From Acidobacteriaceae bacterium (lineage in GTDB: Bacteria > Acidobacteriota > Terriglobia > Terriglobales > Acidobacteriaceae), in contig JASHOQ010000038.1 in assembly GCA_030041045.1 (NCBI GenBank), positions 62,001-126,000 on the forward strand: DNA of 64,000 bases, in the 5' to 3' direction. Below the pieces are notes generated by a model, which did no database searches, was not told where the DNA came from, and saw only the letters and a program-made list of their open reading frames with translations. The position numbers and the translations under genes were made by a program. Shown here one piece after another: positions 34,530 to 44,632 of this stretch (position 1 is the stretch's first letter; every line of letters begins with the position of its first letter).

Positions 34530-34632
34530 CCGTCAGCTTGCAGCCCTCAGCTCTCAGCGCGTGCCCGGGCAAGCCGACGATCTGGGAAACGAAGAAAGAA
34601 CCTGAAACCCGAAACCTGAAAGCTGATAGCTG
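34527..34632. repeat. Inverted pair of heptanucleotide arrays (CAGCNNN)
   Basis: Left array 34527-34561: TAGCCGT, CAGCTTG, CAGCCCT, CAGCTCT, CAGCGCG, of which the first three bases are the amtB stop codon. Right array 34598-34632: GAACCTG, AAACCCG, AAACCTG, AAAGCTG, ATAGCTG, i.e. the same type of units on the other strand. The two could pair partly over a 36-bp spacer. Confidence 0.8.
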
Positions 34633-34679
34633 TCTTTCAATTGAATCCGCGGCGAGCGCCAAGAAGCGGCCTCGCCTGA

Positions 34680-35045
<366 letters not shown>

Positions 35046-35067
35046 CGCCGATTGCAGCAACAACACG

Positions 35068-35161
35068 TTGCTGTCATCCTGAGCGGAGTTTGTCCGCTCA
35101 GGCGGACGAACGAGTCGAAGTCACAGATCCGCCGTGGCGGGGATCTGCGGTGGTCTTTCCG
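35068..35161 (+). repeat. 3'-end palindromic element, copy 2
   Basis: Left end TGTCATCCTGAGCG, right end GGATCTGCGGTGGTCTTTCC. Two hairpins are inside: TTTGTCCGC/GCGGACGAA with a 4-nt loop, and CAGATCC/GGATCTG around about 10 nt. It begins 23 bp after the glnK stop and may form the transcript end. Related to the elements at 24838 and 44441. Confidence 0.75.
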
Positions 35162-35274
35162 AGCCAAGGCCAATCCTCGACCTCCATGCGCTCGCCGTGC
35201 ATCGCTTGTTATGGTAAAGATGTTTCGCCGCGTGCCAGCTTGCCGCGCCGATTGAACTCTGGAGCCCTCCCCGC

Positions 35275-36639
35275 ATGATGCGCCGCTTTTCGCTGCTGCT
35301 CGCCGCCCCGCTTGCCCTTACCCTCGCCGCGCAGGATACGCGCACCGTCAGCGAGCCCATCTTCCCGCCCACCTGCACGCGCGTCGACGCCCGCCTGCAC
35401 ACCGACAGCAAGACCCTTTTGCCCGTAGACGAAGGCAAGCTCGACACCGCGCGCATTCAAAAGGCCATCGACAAGTGCGGCAAGGGGCGCGCGGTTGTTC
35501 TGCACGTGGATGAGAGCAACAATGCCTTTCTTTCCGGTCCGCTTGTGCTCAAGCCCGATGTCGCACTCATCGTTGACTTGGGCGTCACGCTTTTTGCCTC
35601 GCGCGATCCGGCCGTCTTCGCCGTCTCGCCAGGAAGCTGCGGCCTCGTCAGTCACACCCCTGGTTCGCGCGGGTGTAAACCACTCATCGCCGTCGATCAC
35701 GCTCCCGATTCCGCCGTGATGGGCGATGGCGTCATCGACGGCCGCGGCGGCGAAAAGATGCTCGGCTCGCAATCTTCGTGGTGGGATTTGGCCGAGCAGG
35801 CCCGCGCCGGCGGCAGCCAGCAGGTGCCGCGCCTCATCGTCGCCACGGACTCCGACGACTTCACCCTCTACCGCATCACGCTCAAAAACTCGCCCAACTT
35901 CCACGTCGTCTACAACGGCGGCAACGGCTTCACGGTCTGGGGTCTCAAAATCGATACGCCACAGCGCGGCGCTCGCAATACCGACGGCGTCGATCCCGGC
36001 GACGGCGCACGCAACGTGACCATCACCGAGAGCTATATCCGCGCCGGCGACGACAACGTGGCCATCAAGGGCGGCCAGGGCGGCGCTACGAACATGACCA
36101 TCAGCCACGACCACTTCTACTGGGGACACGGCATGTCCATCGGCAGCGAGACCTTCGGCGGCGTGAGCAAGATTCGCGTCTCCGATCTTTCGCTCGACGG
36201 CGCTGACAACGGCATCCGCATCAAGTCCAACGGCTCGCGCGGCGGCCTTACCGAGGATGTAGTCTACGACGACGTCTGCATCCGCAACTCGCCCAACCCC
36301 ATCACGCTCGACGCCGGCTACACCGCGGCCGGCACCGTCACCGGCAATTCGCCGCCTACCATGCGGGAAATTACTTTGCGCAAGGTCCGCATCTCCGGCG
36401 GCGGCAAAGTCACTTTCAACGGCTACGATTCCACGCATCGCATTGCCGCCACCCTCGACGGCGTGCAACTCACCGACGACGAACAATACTCGTATGTGCT
36501 GAATCACGCCGACCTGACGCTCGGTCCCGGCCCCACCAACCTGCAATTTCCGCCGGGCGAGGACTCGACCGTGCAGGGAACGCCTGCGGAAGCCACGCCG
36601 CCCTCCTGCGACGACAAATTCGTTCCTTTTCCGCAGTGA
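35275..36639 (+). CDS. Glycoside hydrolase family 28 (polygalacturonase-like)
   Basis: 454 residues, secreted (short signal MRRFSLLLAAPLALTLAA). Right-handed beta-helix of pectin-degrading enzymes. The GH28 motifs are in order: NTDGVDPGDG (first catalytic Asp), GDDNVAIKGG (Asp pair), GHGMSIGSETFGG (His) and IRIKSNGSRGG (Lys/Arg substrate site). It would cleave galacturonan in plant cell-wall pectin; exo or endo action and exact substrate are unknown. The TGCAxxG-type cysteine pattern of some members is not evident. No pectin cluster is nearby, so it appears as a single gene. Confidence 0.92.
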   Translation: MMRRFSLLLAAPLALTLAAQDTRTVSEPIFPPTCTRVDARLHTDSKTLLPVDEGKLDTARIQKAIDKCGKGRAVVLHVDESNNAFLSGPLVLKPDVALIVDLGVTLFASRDPAVFAVSPGSCGLVSHTPGSRGCKPLIAVDHAPDSAVMGDGVIDGRGGEKMLGSQSSWWDLAEQARAGGSQQVPRLIVATDSDDFTLYRITLKNSPNFHVVYNGGNGFTVWGLKIDTPQRGARNTDGVDPGDGARNVTITESYIRAGDDNVAIKGGQGGATNMTISHDHFYWGHGMSIGSETFGGVSKIRVSDLSLDGADNGIRIKSNGSRGGLTEDVVYDDVCIRNSPNPITLDAGYTAAGTVTGNSPPTMREITLRKVRISGGGKVTFNGYDSTHRIAATLDGVQLTDDEQYSYVLNHADLTLGPGPTNLQFPPGEDSTVQGTPAEATPPSCDDKFVPFPQ

Positions 36640-36656
36640 TTGGGCAGCGCTCCTGC

Positions 36657-39320
36657 TCACTCCTCGCGCAGCAGCACCAACGGATCAATCGCCAGCGCGC
36701 GCTGCGCCGGGATCCAGGTCGCCACCAGTCCCAGCAGTGCCATGGCCAGCACTGCGCCTGCCAACACCAGGGGATCGCGCGGATTGGCCTGGTACACAAG
36801 GAAGGCAAGCACGCGCGAGGCGAGGATTCCCAGCCCGAGCCCGGCAAGAGAGCCGAAGACGAGCAGCTTCGTCGCCCGGCTCAGCGCCGCGCGCAAAATC
36901 TCCCGCCGCTGCGCGCCCAGCGCCATGCGGATGCCCAGCTCCTTGAGCCGCTTGCTCACCGAGTAAGCGGCCATGCCGAAGATGCCTGTGATCGACAGCA
37001 TCGATCCCATCAGGCCGAGGATGCCCAGCGCCACCGTGGCCACGCGCGAGGGAAAGAGTGCGCTGTCCATGGCTTCGCTCCAGGTCTCCAGGTACACCGG
37101 CAGCGCGTCGTCAAGCCCGCGCAGCTTGTTCCGGACAGCCGCTGCCATCGCCTGCTGCTCGCCGCGCGAGCGCACCACCAGGTAGGTCTGCGTGATCGGG
37201 TCCTGCGCCAGCGGGACGAAGGCCGCAGGCTGCGCCTCCTCGGAGATTCTCAGGTATTTGCCGTCCTCGACAAGCCCGACGACCCGGATATGCTTGACCG
37301 CATTTCCCTCGACAAGCTGGAAGCTTTGGCCCACCGCGTTCGTGTCGGTGCCGAAGAGCTTGCGCGCGAATTCGCGATTGACGACCGCAACCAGCGGCGC
37401 CTTCCCGTCGTCTGCCCAGGTGAAATCGCGGCCGGCGAGCAGCGTGGTTCCAGCCGCGGCGAAGTAACCGGGCGACACGTTGTAATAGAAGGCAATCGCG
37501 GCCGCGCTCGAAGGCTTGAAATCGGCGGCATCGTTGCGATAGACGTTCCACGAGTTGACGCCCAGGTCAAGCGGCGGCCAGTTGATCGAAGCCACCTGCT
37601 CCACGCCGGGAACCGAAGCCATGGCATCGAGCATGCGTCTCTGCATGGGCGCAACGCGGCCGCCCTCGTAGCCGGCCATGCCCAGCTCGACCTCGGCCAA
37701 TAGTACGTGATGCGGATCGAAGCCGAAGTTGGCGTGGAGCGAGCGTACCAGCCCGCGCACAGCTACCAGCGAAGCCGTCACCAGCACGGCGCAGATGGCG
37801 ATCTGCACGCCCAGCAGCGTGTCGCGCACGGTCATACGGCCGCCCCTCGCCCCGCTCGCGCCCTGCTTGACCATCTCATAGGGATTTGTGCGCATTACCT
37901 GGCGCACGGGCACAATGCCGAAAAGGAATCCGCTCACCAGCGCCAGGCCGAGCGCGACCAGATACACTTTGGCGTCGGGATGGACCGGCACGTGCACCGG
38001 AAACTGCGGAAACGGCTGCCACATGCTCAGGCGGCGCAGGATGGCTACGGCGAACGCCAGCCCCTGTGCCCCGCCCGCCAGCGCGATGAGCGTGGCCTCG
38101 GTCAGCAGTTGCCGCAGGATGCGGCTGCGGCTCGAGCCCAGCGTCAGGCGCAGCGCCACTTCGCGGGAGCGGTCGGCAGCCCGCGCCGCGAACAGGCTGC
38201 CCAGGTTGGAGCAGGCGGCCAGAAGGATGAGCAGCGCCAGCAGCATCAGTGCGGTCAAAAACCCGCGCATGGGCGCGCCCAGAAAATCGCCGTAGAGGCT
38301 GGGCCGGGCCAGTTTGAAGAGTTTTCCGCCATCGTCTGCCGGGTACGTCTTGCTCAGTTCTGCGGCAATCGCATTCAAGTCGGCCGTCGCCTGCGCCGGC
38401 GTGACGCCGGGTTTCAGGTGGCCCGCGATCTCGAAGATCCAGTTGAGCCCGCGCGTGGTCAGATCGAACTCACTGTTCAATTCAGGCGTGTCCACCAGCG
38501 GCACGAACATGTCGGGACTGAAGAACAGCAAGATTCCGTGAAATCCGGGCTGGGCCACGCCGATAATCGTGTACGGATGCTTGTTCAACTCCACCACGCG
38601 GCCGACGATGCTGCGATCGCCGTTGAATCGGCTGTGCCAGAAGGCATACGAAAGCACGATGTATGGCGCGCTGTTGAGCCCGTGCTCATCCCCGGCGTGA
38701 AACACGCGTCCCAGGTAGGGATGGATGCCGAGGCTGTCGAAGTAGTTCCCACTGGCCATCAGTACCCACGAACTCTGGGCAGTCCCGCCGGTGTCAAGCC
38801 CCGCCTGCACCACGTCAAAGCCCGTCAGGCTTTCGAAGCTCTGGTTCCGGTCGCGCAGGTCGATGTAGTTGGGATAGGACTCGTAGCCCATGTGATCGTC
38901 GGGATGTTCCAGGCCGTAGAGGCTTTCGTTACGGGGCACATCGAGCGGGCGCAGGATCAGGCCGTTCAGCACGGCAAACACCACCGCATTGGCGCCGATC
39001 GCCAGCGCCAGCGTCAGCATCGCGGTCAACGTGAATCCCGGCGACTTGCGCAGCACCCGCAGACTGAAACGAACATCCTGAAGAAGCGTCTGCAGGAAAT
39101 GCCCGCCCATCGCCTCGTGGCTCTGCTCGCGGTAGCGCTCGCGCCCGCCGAACTCGATGCGCGCGCGGCGCTCGGCCTCGGCGCGGCCCAAACCCGTGCG
39201 TTCCAGGTCGTCGGCGCGGTGCTGAATGTGTGCAACCTGCTCCTCGTTCATCTCCTGCGCAACCGCAGAACCGCGAAAGAGCACAGCAGCCGTGGAGCGG
39301 AGGGAAGCCAGAAATCTCAT
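36657..39320 (-). CDS. ADOP-type ABC permease (acidobacterial duplicated orphan permease)
   Basis: 887 residues. An N-terminal soluble segment of about 80 residues rich in Glu/Arg (LERTGLGRAEAERRARIEFGG) is the ADOP-type leader, followed by membrane helix TLTAMLTLALAIGANAVVF, a MacB-like extracytoplasmic domain, a first FtsX domain (LMLLALLILLAACSNLGSLFA), a second periplasmic domain, and a second FtsX domain near the end (ALGILGLMGSMLSITGIFG and LVATWIPAQRALAIDPLVLLREE). There is no ATPase gene beside it, which is the 'orphan' feature. Overlaps the DUF4386 gene by 4 bp; ATG 39320 follows AGGAG. Function unknown, perhaps export or envelope stress. Confidence 0.92.
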   Translation of the reverse strand: MRFLASLRSTAAVLFRGSAVAQEMNEEQVAHIQHRADDLERTGLGRAEAERRARIEFGGRERYREQSHEAMGGHFLQTLLQDVRFSLRVLRKSPGFTLTAMLTLALAIGANAVVFAVLNGLILRPLDVPRNESLYGLEHPDDHMGYESYPNYIDLRDRNQSFESLTGFDVVQAGLDTGGTAQSSWVLMASGNYFDSLGIHPYLGRVFHAGDEHGLNSAPYIVLSYAFWHSRFNGDRSIVGRVVELNKHPYTIIGVAQPGFHGILLFFSPDMFVPLVDTPELNSEFDLTTRGLNWIFEIAGHLKPGVTPAQATADLNAIAAELSKTYPADDGGKLFKLARPSLYGDFLGAPMRGFLTALMLLALLILLAACSNLGSLFAARAADRSREVALRLTLGSSRSRILRQLLTEATLIALAGGAQGLAFAVAILRRLSMWQPFPQFPVHVPVHPDAKVYLVALGLALVSGFLFGIVPVRQVMRTNPYEMVKQGASGARGGRMTVRDTLLGVQIAICAVLVTASLVAVRGLVRSLHANFGFDPHHVLLAEVELGMAGYEGGRVAPMQRRMLDAMASVPGVEQVASINWPPLDLGVNSWNVYRNDAADFKPSSAAAIAFYYNVSPGYFAAAGTTLLAGRDFTWADDGKAPLVAVVNREFARKLFGTDTNAVGQSFQLVEGNAVKHIRVVGLVEDGKYLRISEEAQPAAFVPLAQDPITQTYLVVRSRGEQQAMAAAVRNKLRGLDDALPVYLETWSEAMDSALFPSRVATVALGILGLMGSMLSITGIFGMAAYSVSKRLKELGIRMALGAQRREILRAALSRATKLLVFGSLAGLGLGILASRVLAFLVYQANPRDPLVLAGAVLAMALLGLVATWIPAQRALAIDPLVLLREE

Positions 39321-39868
39321 AGGCACTCCTGTGCAGCGGCAACCGCCAACTTTCTGCGTTCCGTGCGAATGCCCATGCCCAGCAGCCAGAGCATCGGCAA
39401 CCCTTCGCCGAAAAGGCCGAGCGCAGTGTTGTAAGGCGAAAGCCCCCTTACGAGCAGCGGCGAGAGATCGATCAGCCAAATCAAGCCCGCGAAGATCATC
39501 AGCGCCCCGAGCACGCGCGGCAGTAAATCCGACCGCACCATCAGCCAGCCGATCAGCAGGCAGTAGCCACCGTGCAAGACCATCGCTACACTGCCATGGC
39601 GCGGCAGCCATCGAAGCGTCTCGAAGACGAGCCCAACCAGGCCGCACGCCGCTGCAATCAATGCGATCGTCCGTTGCACCGGCCTAAAGATCTGATAGAG
39701 AAGCACGGTCACGGCGGCGTAGGCCAGGACCGGAACGAAGACCCCGATCAGCCCGAACCCGCCGCGCACAAAAAACTCCGCCATCACGGCGACGGCTACG
39801 CTCAACACATAGAACGCACCCGCGCTCCTGGCTTTGAAATTAGGCGACATCGGTCGAATTTGCCCCAT
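39317..39868 (-). CDS. DUF4386-type small membrane protein
   Basis: 183 residues, about six hydrophobic segments (YVLSVAVAVMAEFFV, IGVFVPVLAYAAVTVLLYQIF, TIALIAAACGLVGLVFE, VLGALMIFAGLIWLIDL and GEGLPMLWLLGMGI). Pattern and length suggest the DUF4386 family, of unknown function. It lies between the padR gene (39-bp gap) and the ADOP gene (4-bp ATGA overlap), so it is part of the padR operon. ATG 39850 is an alternative start. Confidence 0.8.
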   Translation of the reverse strand: MGQIRPMSPNFKARSAGAFYVLSVAVAVMAEFFVRGGFGLIGVFVPVLAYAAVTVLLYQIFRPVQRTIALIAAACGLVGLVFETLRWLPRHGSVAMVLHGGYCLLIGWLMVRSDLLPRVLGALMIFAGLIWLIDLSPLLVRGLSPYNTALGLFGEGLPMLWLLGMGIRTERRKLAVAAAQECL

Positions 39869-39906
39869 GTCTTCACGCCTCCCGGAGCCAGCCGCAATCG
39901 ACAGAT

Positions 39907-40248
39907 CTATACTTCCTCCGGCCGCGCGCCGAGCGCCGCCGCCACCGCATTGGCCAGCCGGTTCCAGTCCTGGGTCTCCTCGCGCAGCCGCTTGCGCCCC
40001 GCCGCCGTCAGCTCGTAGAACTTGGCCTTGCGATTGTTTTCTGAAGTGCCCCAGCTCGCCTTGAGCAGCCCCTGGCGCACCAGCCGGAACAGCGCAGGAT
40101 AGAGAGCCCCCTGCTCCACCAGCAGCGCCTGCCCGGAGATTTGCCCGATGCGCAACAGCACTCCGTAGCCGTGCAGCGGCCCCAGAGATACCGCTTTCAG
40201 AATCAGCAGGTCAAGCGTGCCGGGAAGAAGTTGCGCCTGGTCGGGCAT
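39907..40248 (-). CDS. PadR-family transcriptional regulator (acidobacterial type)
   Basis: 113 residues. Winged helix-turn-helix of PadR: LLPGTLDLLILKAVSLGPLHGYGVLLRI, then VEQGALYPALFRLVRQGLLKASWG and NNRKAKFYELTAAGRKRL, as in the PadR subfamily that accompanies ADOP genes in Acidobacteriota. Likely repressor of its own operon (PadR-DUF4386-ADOP). The ATG is preceded by AGGAG that lies inside an inverted repeat at 40255, a likely operator. Ligand unknown. Confidence 0.93.
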   Translation of the reverse strand: MPDQAQLLPGTLDLLILKAVSLGPLHGYGVLLRIGQISGQALLVEQGALYPALFRLVRQGLLKASWGTSENNRKAKFYELTAAGRKRLREETQDWNRLANAVAAALGARPEEV

Positions 40249-40254
40249 TCCACT

Positions 40255-40307
40255 CTCCTAACTTGATTAGGAGATTAGCCCGTCTTCTCCTAAGCTGTCA
40301 AGGAGAA
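40255..40307. promoter_or_regulatory. Alternating CTCCTAA/TTAGGAG operator of padR
   Basis: CTCCTAA (40255-40261) and TTAGGAG (40267-40273) form a perfect inverted repeat with a 5-bp centre; CTCCTAA recurs at 40287-40293 and AGGAGAA at 40301-40307 pairs with TTCTCCT at 40285-40291. On the minus strand AGGAG of the first pair is the padR ribosome binding site. PadR proteins bind inverted repeats near their own promoters, so this is a good operator candidate, though it could also fold in the mRNA and hide the RBS. Confidence 0.6.
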
Positions 40308-40384
40308 AGTTTTCCGCCCTTTTCCCGGCCGGAATTGCCGGCCGGCGGTGTTGGGAACCGGAGCCGGCGGACGGGCGCAGGCAT

Positions 40385-41584
40385 TCAGCTTCTCAATCGG
40401 ACCGCAGTAACGGAACTGTGCATCCATCTCCGGATGCGCCTCTGGCGAGCAACTGCGGCAATCACGAGAATTACGCAGCAGAGGAGCACCACGCCATGTG
40501 CGCTCAACCAGAACAAACCGCGGATGAGAAAGCCGAGGCGTACGGCTCTCCAGATGGACGCCGACGGAATCACCGCCGGCGCGTTCCAGTCCATGGTGCT
40601 CAGGCGCGCAAGAAAGCCCTGGCGCACGCAGCCCTCCAGGTTATACACGCCGATCTTCCGCGAGAAATGGCTGGCCACAATCAGGTCGCGCGCAAACTCA
40701 TCCCAACTCAACGGCCCCGTGCCGGCTCCGGCCATTCCGGGGCCGTCTGTGCTGCCGATGGCAATGCCCCGCGCTTCCGGCCCCAGAAACCACAGCATGC
40801 CCGCTGCGGCCGGACGCGCCAAGCTGGTGTAGAGCATCACGTAATCTTCGTTCCCCTCGATATCGACGGTGCCGAGCATCCGGTCCGCCAATTCCGAACC
40901 CTCCCGGCGCTCGGCGATCACGTAGGGCATCTGATAGGTCTGCACGGCGTAACCATCCGCCTGCAGCGTGCGGATCAGCGCTGCATATCCCCGGCGTGCC
41001 CGCGCCATGCGCCGGAACTCCAGCGCCTGCACGAAGAGAGTGGTCAACAGCCGCCAGGGATGGCCGCTCAGGGCCTTGAATTGGCCGAAATTCGGCTCGA
41101 TGTCTAACCCCACCGCGGCCCACTGGAGACGGTTTTCCTTCGTCCATTGCTCAAAAGCGGCGGCGCGCGCAACCGCTGCAGAGGCGTTATCCGCATTCAG
41201 GTAATAGCCGTCTTCCTTGGCGAGCAGAAGCCACGCAATCGCGGGAATTCCCGCCTGGTTGAGCCGGCGTACAATTCCGGCGCGTTCCGGGGAAAAATCC
41301 TGAATGGCGACGCCGACGGGCGCCTCCTGGCTCTTCAACTCCGCAATTACTTTGGGGTCCGCAAACAGGGCCTGCATCGGTCCAATCCCCTGGTCGCAGC
41401 AGGCAAAGGCAATCTCCGGACGCGCGCCCGGGCCCGGAACAAGGATCCCTGGAGAGGCGTCGAACGCGGCGGCGCGCGCCAGGGCGGAAAGCAAGGCCCA
41501 CGCGGCAAGCGTTCCCCGCCACAGTCCAATGCCGATCCGGACTTTACCCCTGCCCCGGCCGCAACCGGCTTGGGCTTTACGCAT
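40385..41584 (-). CDS. Exported protein of unknown family, C-terminal membrane helix
   Basis: 399 residues. N-terminal hydrophobic segment GTLAAWALLSALARAAAF after a basic stretch (signal peptide or anchor) and a C-terminal helix VVLLCCVILVIAAVA followed by basic residues, so the bulk probably faces the periplasm. The core has the rhythm of an alpha/beta barrel with motifs such as VGLDIEPNFGQ, IPAIAWLLLAKEDGYY and DIEGNEDYVMLY; the acidic DIE near a strand end could be catalytic, as in glycosidase barrels. I recognise no named family. ATG 41584 follows GGAG at 9 bp; it is divergent from glnD. Confidence 0.65.
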   Translation of the reverse strand: MRKAQAGCGRGRGKVRIGIGLWRGTLAAWALLSALARAAAFDASPGILVPGPGARPEIAFACCDQGIGPMQALFADPKVIAELKSQEAPVGVAIQDFSPERAGIVRRLNQAGIPAIAWLLLAKEDGYYLNADNASAAVARAAAFEQWTKENRLQWAAVGLDIEPNFGQFKALSGHPWRLLTTLFVQALEFRRMARARRGYAALIRTLQADGYAVQTYQMPYVIAERREGSELADRMLGTVDIEGNEDYVMLYTSLARPAAAGMLWFLGPEARGIAIGSTDGPGMAGAGTGPLSWDEFARDLIVASHFSRKIGVYNLEGCVRQGFLARLSTMDWNAPAVIPSASIWRAVRLGFLIRGLFWLSAHGVVLLCCVILVIAAVARQRRIRRWMHSSVTAVRLRS

Positions 41585-41810
41585 CGAAATTTGCTCCGGG
41601 AAATTCGCTGGAACCTTAAGGAAATGACTGCCGCAATCGATTTCGCGTTTACTTGCGGCACCGTCTTTCCCTTCAATTCCTGTGCAAATTCCTCCCGCCC
41701 GATAAGCCACTCATGCCCCCGACTGCCTTTGGGAAGGTACACCTCCCGGCAATTCTGTCTTATGCTGTTAACAATTCCTTCCTGCCTTGGCAGGTCACGC
41801 GTACAATCCC

Positions 41811-44417
41811 ATGGAGCCCATCGTTCTAGCCGTAGACGATCTTCGGGAGCAGTATCTCAAGGAGATGGCGCTTGTGCGCCAGACCTGCGAGCGCACCGGG
41901 GACGGTACTGCGGCCATCCGCCGCCGCTCCGCCGTGGTGGACCGTATTCTCATTGAAATGTGGCGTAGAGCCTTCACCGGCCTGCCTGGGCTCAATGTCT
42001 CCATGCTGGCCCTGGGCGGCTATGGCCGCAAGGATCTATTCCCATATTCCGATATCGACGTCCTCTTTGCCTTTGCCGACGACAAAGCCGAAGAGCAGTC
42101 CCGCGATGCCGTCCGCGCCATCATTCAGGGCATGTGGGACATCGGTTTGCGCGCCAGTCCCAGCTCCCGCACCGTCAAAGAGGCCGGCCGTTTCGACCCT
42201 GACAACCTCGAATTCACCCTCGCCACCCTCGATCGCCGCTTCCTCGCCGGCCAGTTTCCCCTCTACCAGCAGCTTCACCAGGTCAGCTTTCCCGGCCTCG
42301 TCCTGAGCGACTGGAACACCATCACGCAGAAACTGAGCGAGATTGTCCGCGCCCGCCACGCCAAATACGGCAACACCATCTTTCATCTCGAGCCCAACCT
42401 GAAGGACTGTCCCGGCGGCCTGCGCGACTATCACCTCGCCGTCTGGTTCGCCGTGCTCTTCCACCTCAAGGAAGCCCGGGAATGGCCGCGCCAGCGCGGC
42501 GGCGTCTTCCAGAGCGCACGCGGCGACGCCGAAGCCGCCTTCGATTTTCTCGCCGCCGCGCGATGTTTCCTCCACTTCCGCCACGGCCGCGACGACAACA
42601 CCCTCGACTGGCAGTCGCAGGATGAAGCCGCCGCCCGCTCCATCGGCCTCGAAACCCGCGGCACCGCCGACCCCTCCTACTGGATGCGCACTTACTATCG
42701 CCACGCGCGCGTCATTTACCGCCGCGCCGCGCTGCTCATGGAGCACCTGCCCGCCCCGGTCAGCTTCTACCGCCAGTTCCGCCGCCGCCGCATTCCCATT
42801 GCCGGCACCGATTTCCTTCTCGACCAGGGACGCATCGATATCCAGCCCGGCGCGCAATTCAATGACACCGCCGCCATCCTGCGCATCTTTTCGCTCATGG
42901 CCACGCACGGCTACACGCTTTCGCAGGCTGCCGAAGACCGCATCACCGACGCGCTCCCGGTTCTCGCCATTCACATCCCCGAAGGGCCGTATCTCTGGAA
43001 CGCGCTGCGCGAAGTGCTCCTCGGACCCCACGCCGCCCACGCCCTGCGCACCATGCATGCCCTCGGCGTGCTGGAAATGCTCATCCCCGAGTTCCACGGC
43101 ATCGACGCGCTCGTCATCCGCGACAGTTACCACCGCTATACCGTCGACGAGCACACCTTCCTCACCATCGACAACGTGCACAGCCTGCGCCAGCCCGCGC
43201 ATGAATACGAACAGCGCCTCGCGCAGTTATTGCCTGAAGTCGACCGGCTGGATCTCTTCCTCCTCGCCCTCCTGCTCCACGACACCGGCAAAGCGCGCCG
43301 CAACGGCGAGCATGCCGGCCAAAGCGTCGAGCTCGCCGACAGCTTTCTCGCCCGCCTCGATTTCGACGCCGAGGAGCGCGAGTCCATCCTCAAGCTCATC
43401 CGCCTCCATCTCGAAATGTCAGCGGCCATGCGCCGCGATATCTTCGACCTCGAGAACGTGCGCAGCTTCGCCGAGAAAATCGGCAGCCCGCAGCTCCTCA
43501 AGATGCTCACGTTGATGACCTTCGCCGATATCAAGGCCGTCAACCCCGACGCGCTCACTCCATGGAAAGCTGAAAATCTCTGGCAGTTCTACATGTCCAC
43601 GGCCAACTTCATGGACCGCTCCGTGGACGAAGCCCGCTATCACGCGGCCATCGATCCTACGCTCCTCAATCGCATCCGCTCCATGGTCCCATCCCTCCAG
43701 TACGACAACCTGAAGCAATTCCTCGAAGGTCTTCCCCAGCGCTATTTGCAAACCCGCCTGCCCGAGCAGATCCGCAGCCACTTCCAGATGGCCCTTAGCC
43801 TGGAAAAGGATTCCGTCCAGCTCGATCTGCGGCCCAACCGCCAGCTCTACGACCTCACCGTCATCACCCGCGACCGCTCCCGCCTCTTTGCCGACGTAGC
43901 CGGCGCGCTTGCCGCCTGGGGCATGAACATCGTCCGCGCCGGCGCCTTTTCCAACGATGCCGGCGTCATCGTCGACAGCTTCCACTTCACAGACGCCTTC
44001 CGCACCCTCGAGCTCAACCCCACCGAAAAGGACCGCTTCCTTCAAAACATGCACGACGTGGTGGCGCAAAAAACTTCGGTGCAGCAGCTTCTCGAAGCGC
44101 GACGCCATCTGAACCACCCCGCCAACATCAAGGTTGAAGTCGCTACCCGCCTCGAATTCGACTCCGAAGCCTCCACCCACTCCACGCTCTTGCAGGTCGT
44201 GGCCCAGGATCTTCCCGGCCTTCTGCGTCAGATCGCGCTCACGCTCTCCACGCACGAGTGCAATATCGAGGTTGCGCTCATCGATACCGAAGGCGAAACC
44301 GCCATCGACGTCTTTTATCTGACCAGCCGCGGCGGCAAGCTTCTTCCGGAAGCCCAGCGCACGCTAGGCGAAGACCTCACCAGCGCGCTTGAGGCCATGC
44401 GCGCCCCTGCGGCCTGA
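41811..44417 (+). CDS. glnD: PII uridylyltransferase / uridylyl-removing enzyme
   Basis: 868 residues. Nucleotidyltransferase domain with [18 protein letters not shown] (metal-binding Asp pair); a central linker and helical region; an HD phosphohydrolase domain with [17 protein letters not shown] and LLLHDTGKA; and two C-terminal ACT domains (about 680-750 and 790-860; [17 protein letters not shown] and [17 protein letters not shown]). It adds and removes UMP on PII Tyr51 according to glutamine level. glnK is at 34707, 7 kb upstream and on the same strand but not in an operon. An upstream TTG at 41787 is a less likely start. Confidence 0.95.
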   Translation: MEPIVLAVDDLREQYLKEMALVRQTCERTGDGTAAIRRRSAVVDRILIEMWRRAFTGLPGLNVSMLALGGYGRKDLFPYSDIDVLFAFADDKAEEQSRDAVRAIIQGMWDIGLRASPSSRTVKEAGRFDPDNLEFTLATLDRRFLAGQFPLYQQLHQVSFPGLVLSDWNTITQKLSEIVRARHAKYGNTIFHLEPNLKDCPGGLRDYHLAVWFAVLFHLKEAREWPRQRGGVFQSARGDAEAAFDFLAAARCFLHFRHGRDDNTLDWQSQDEAAARSIGLETRGTADPSYWMRTYYRHARVIYRRAALLMEHLPAPVSFYRQFRRRRIPIAGTDFLLDQGRIDIQPGAQFNDTAAILRIFSLMATHGYTLSQAAEDRITDALPVLAIHIPEGPYLWNALREVLLGPHAAHALRTMHALGVLEMLIPEFHGIDALVIRDSYHRYTVDEHTFLTIDNVHSLRQPAHEYEQRLAQLLPEVDRLDLFLLALLLHDTGKARRNGEHAGQSVELADSFLARLDFDAEERESILKLIRLHLEMSAAMRRDIFDLENVRSFAEKIGSPQLLKMLTLMTFADIKAVNPDALTPWKAENLWQFYMSTANFMDRSVDEARYHAAIDPTLLNRIRSMVPSLQYDNLKQFLEGLPQRYLQTRLPEQIRSHFQMALSLEKDSVQLDLRPNRQLYDLTVITRDRSRLFADVAGALAAWGMNIVRAGAFSNDAGVIVDSFHFTDAFRTLELNPTEKDRFLQNMHDVVAQKTSVQQLLEARRHLNHPANIKVEVATRLEFDSEASTHSTLLQVVAQDLPGLLRQIALTLSTHECNIEVALIDTEGETAIDVFYLTSRGGKLLPEAQRTLGEDLTSALEAMRAPAA

Positions 44418-44440
44418 GCCGGGGCATTAAATCAAAACCC

Positions 44441-44560
44441 GCATTGTCATTATGAGCGACTGCGTGCGAGCCGGGGTCCCCACGGACAGGCTCTCGTCCG
44501 TGGGGTGGAGAAGCGCGAGGGAGTCGAACGCCCCGCAGTTCGAGGACCCGCGGTGAGTGT
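44441..44560 (+). repeat. 3'-end palindromic element, copy 3 with large internal hairpin
   Basis: Left end TTGTCATTATGAGCGAC (44444-44460) and AGTCGAA (44522-44528) with ACCCGCGGTGAGT after it resemble the ends of the elements at 24838 and 35068. Between them lies a perfect 10-bp stem, CCCCACGGAC (44478-44487) and GTCCGTGGGG (44496-44505), with an 8-nt loop. It begins about 24 bp after the glnD stop. Confidence 0.65.
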
Positions 44561-44632
44561 GAACCTCCGTGCTCGATCCACGCGCCGCTTTTGGGCGAAT
44601 GGGTGTGAAAGCACGAACGAAATTCCCTCGCT

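Noticed and set aside
37707-39434. Plus-strand open frame of 575 codons
   Set aside because: Antisense to the ADOP permease; Arg/Gln/His-rich with no domain, whereas the minus frame has clear FtsX motifs.
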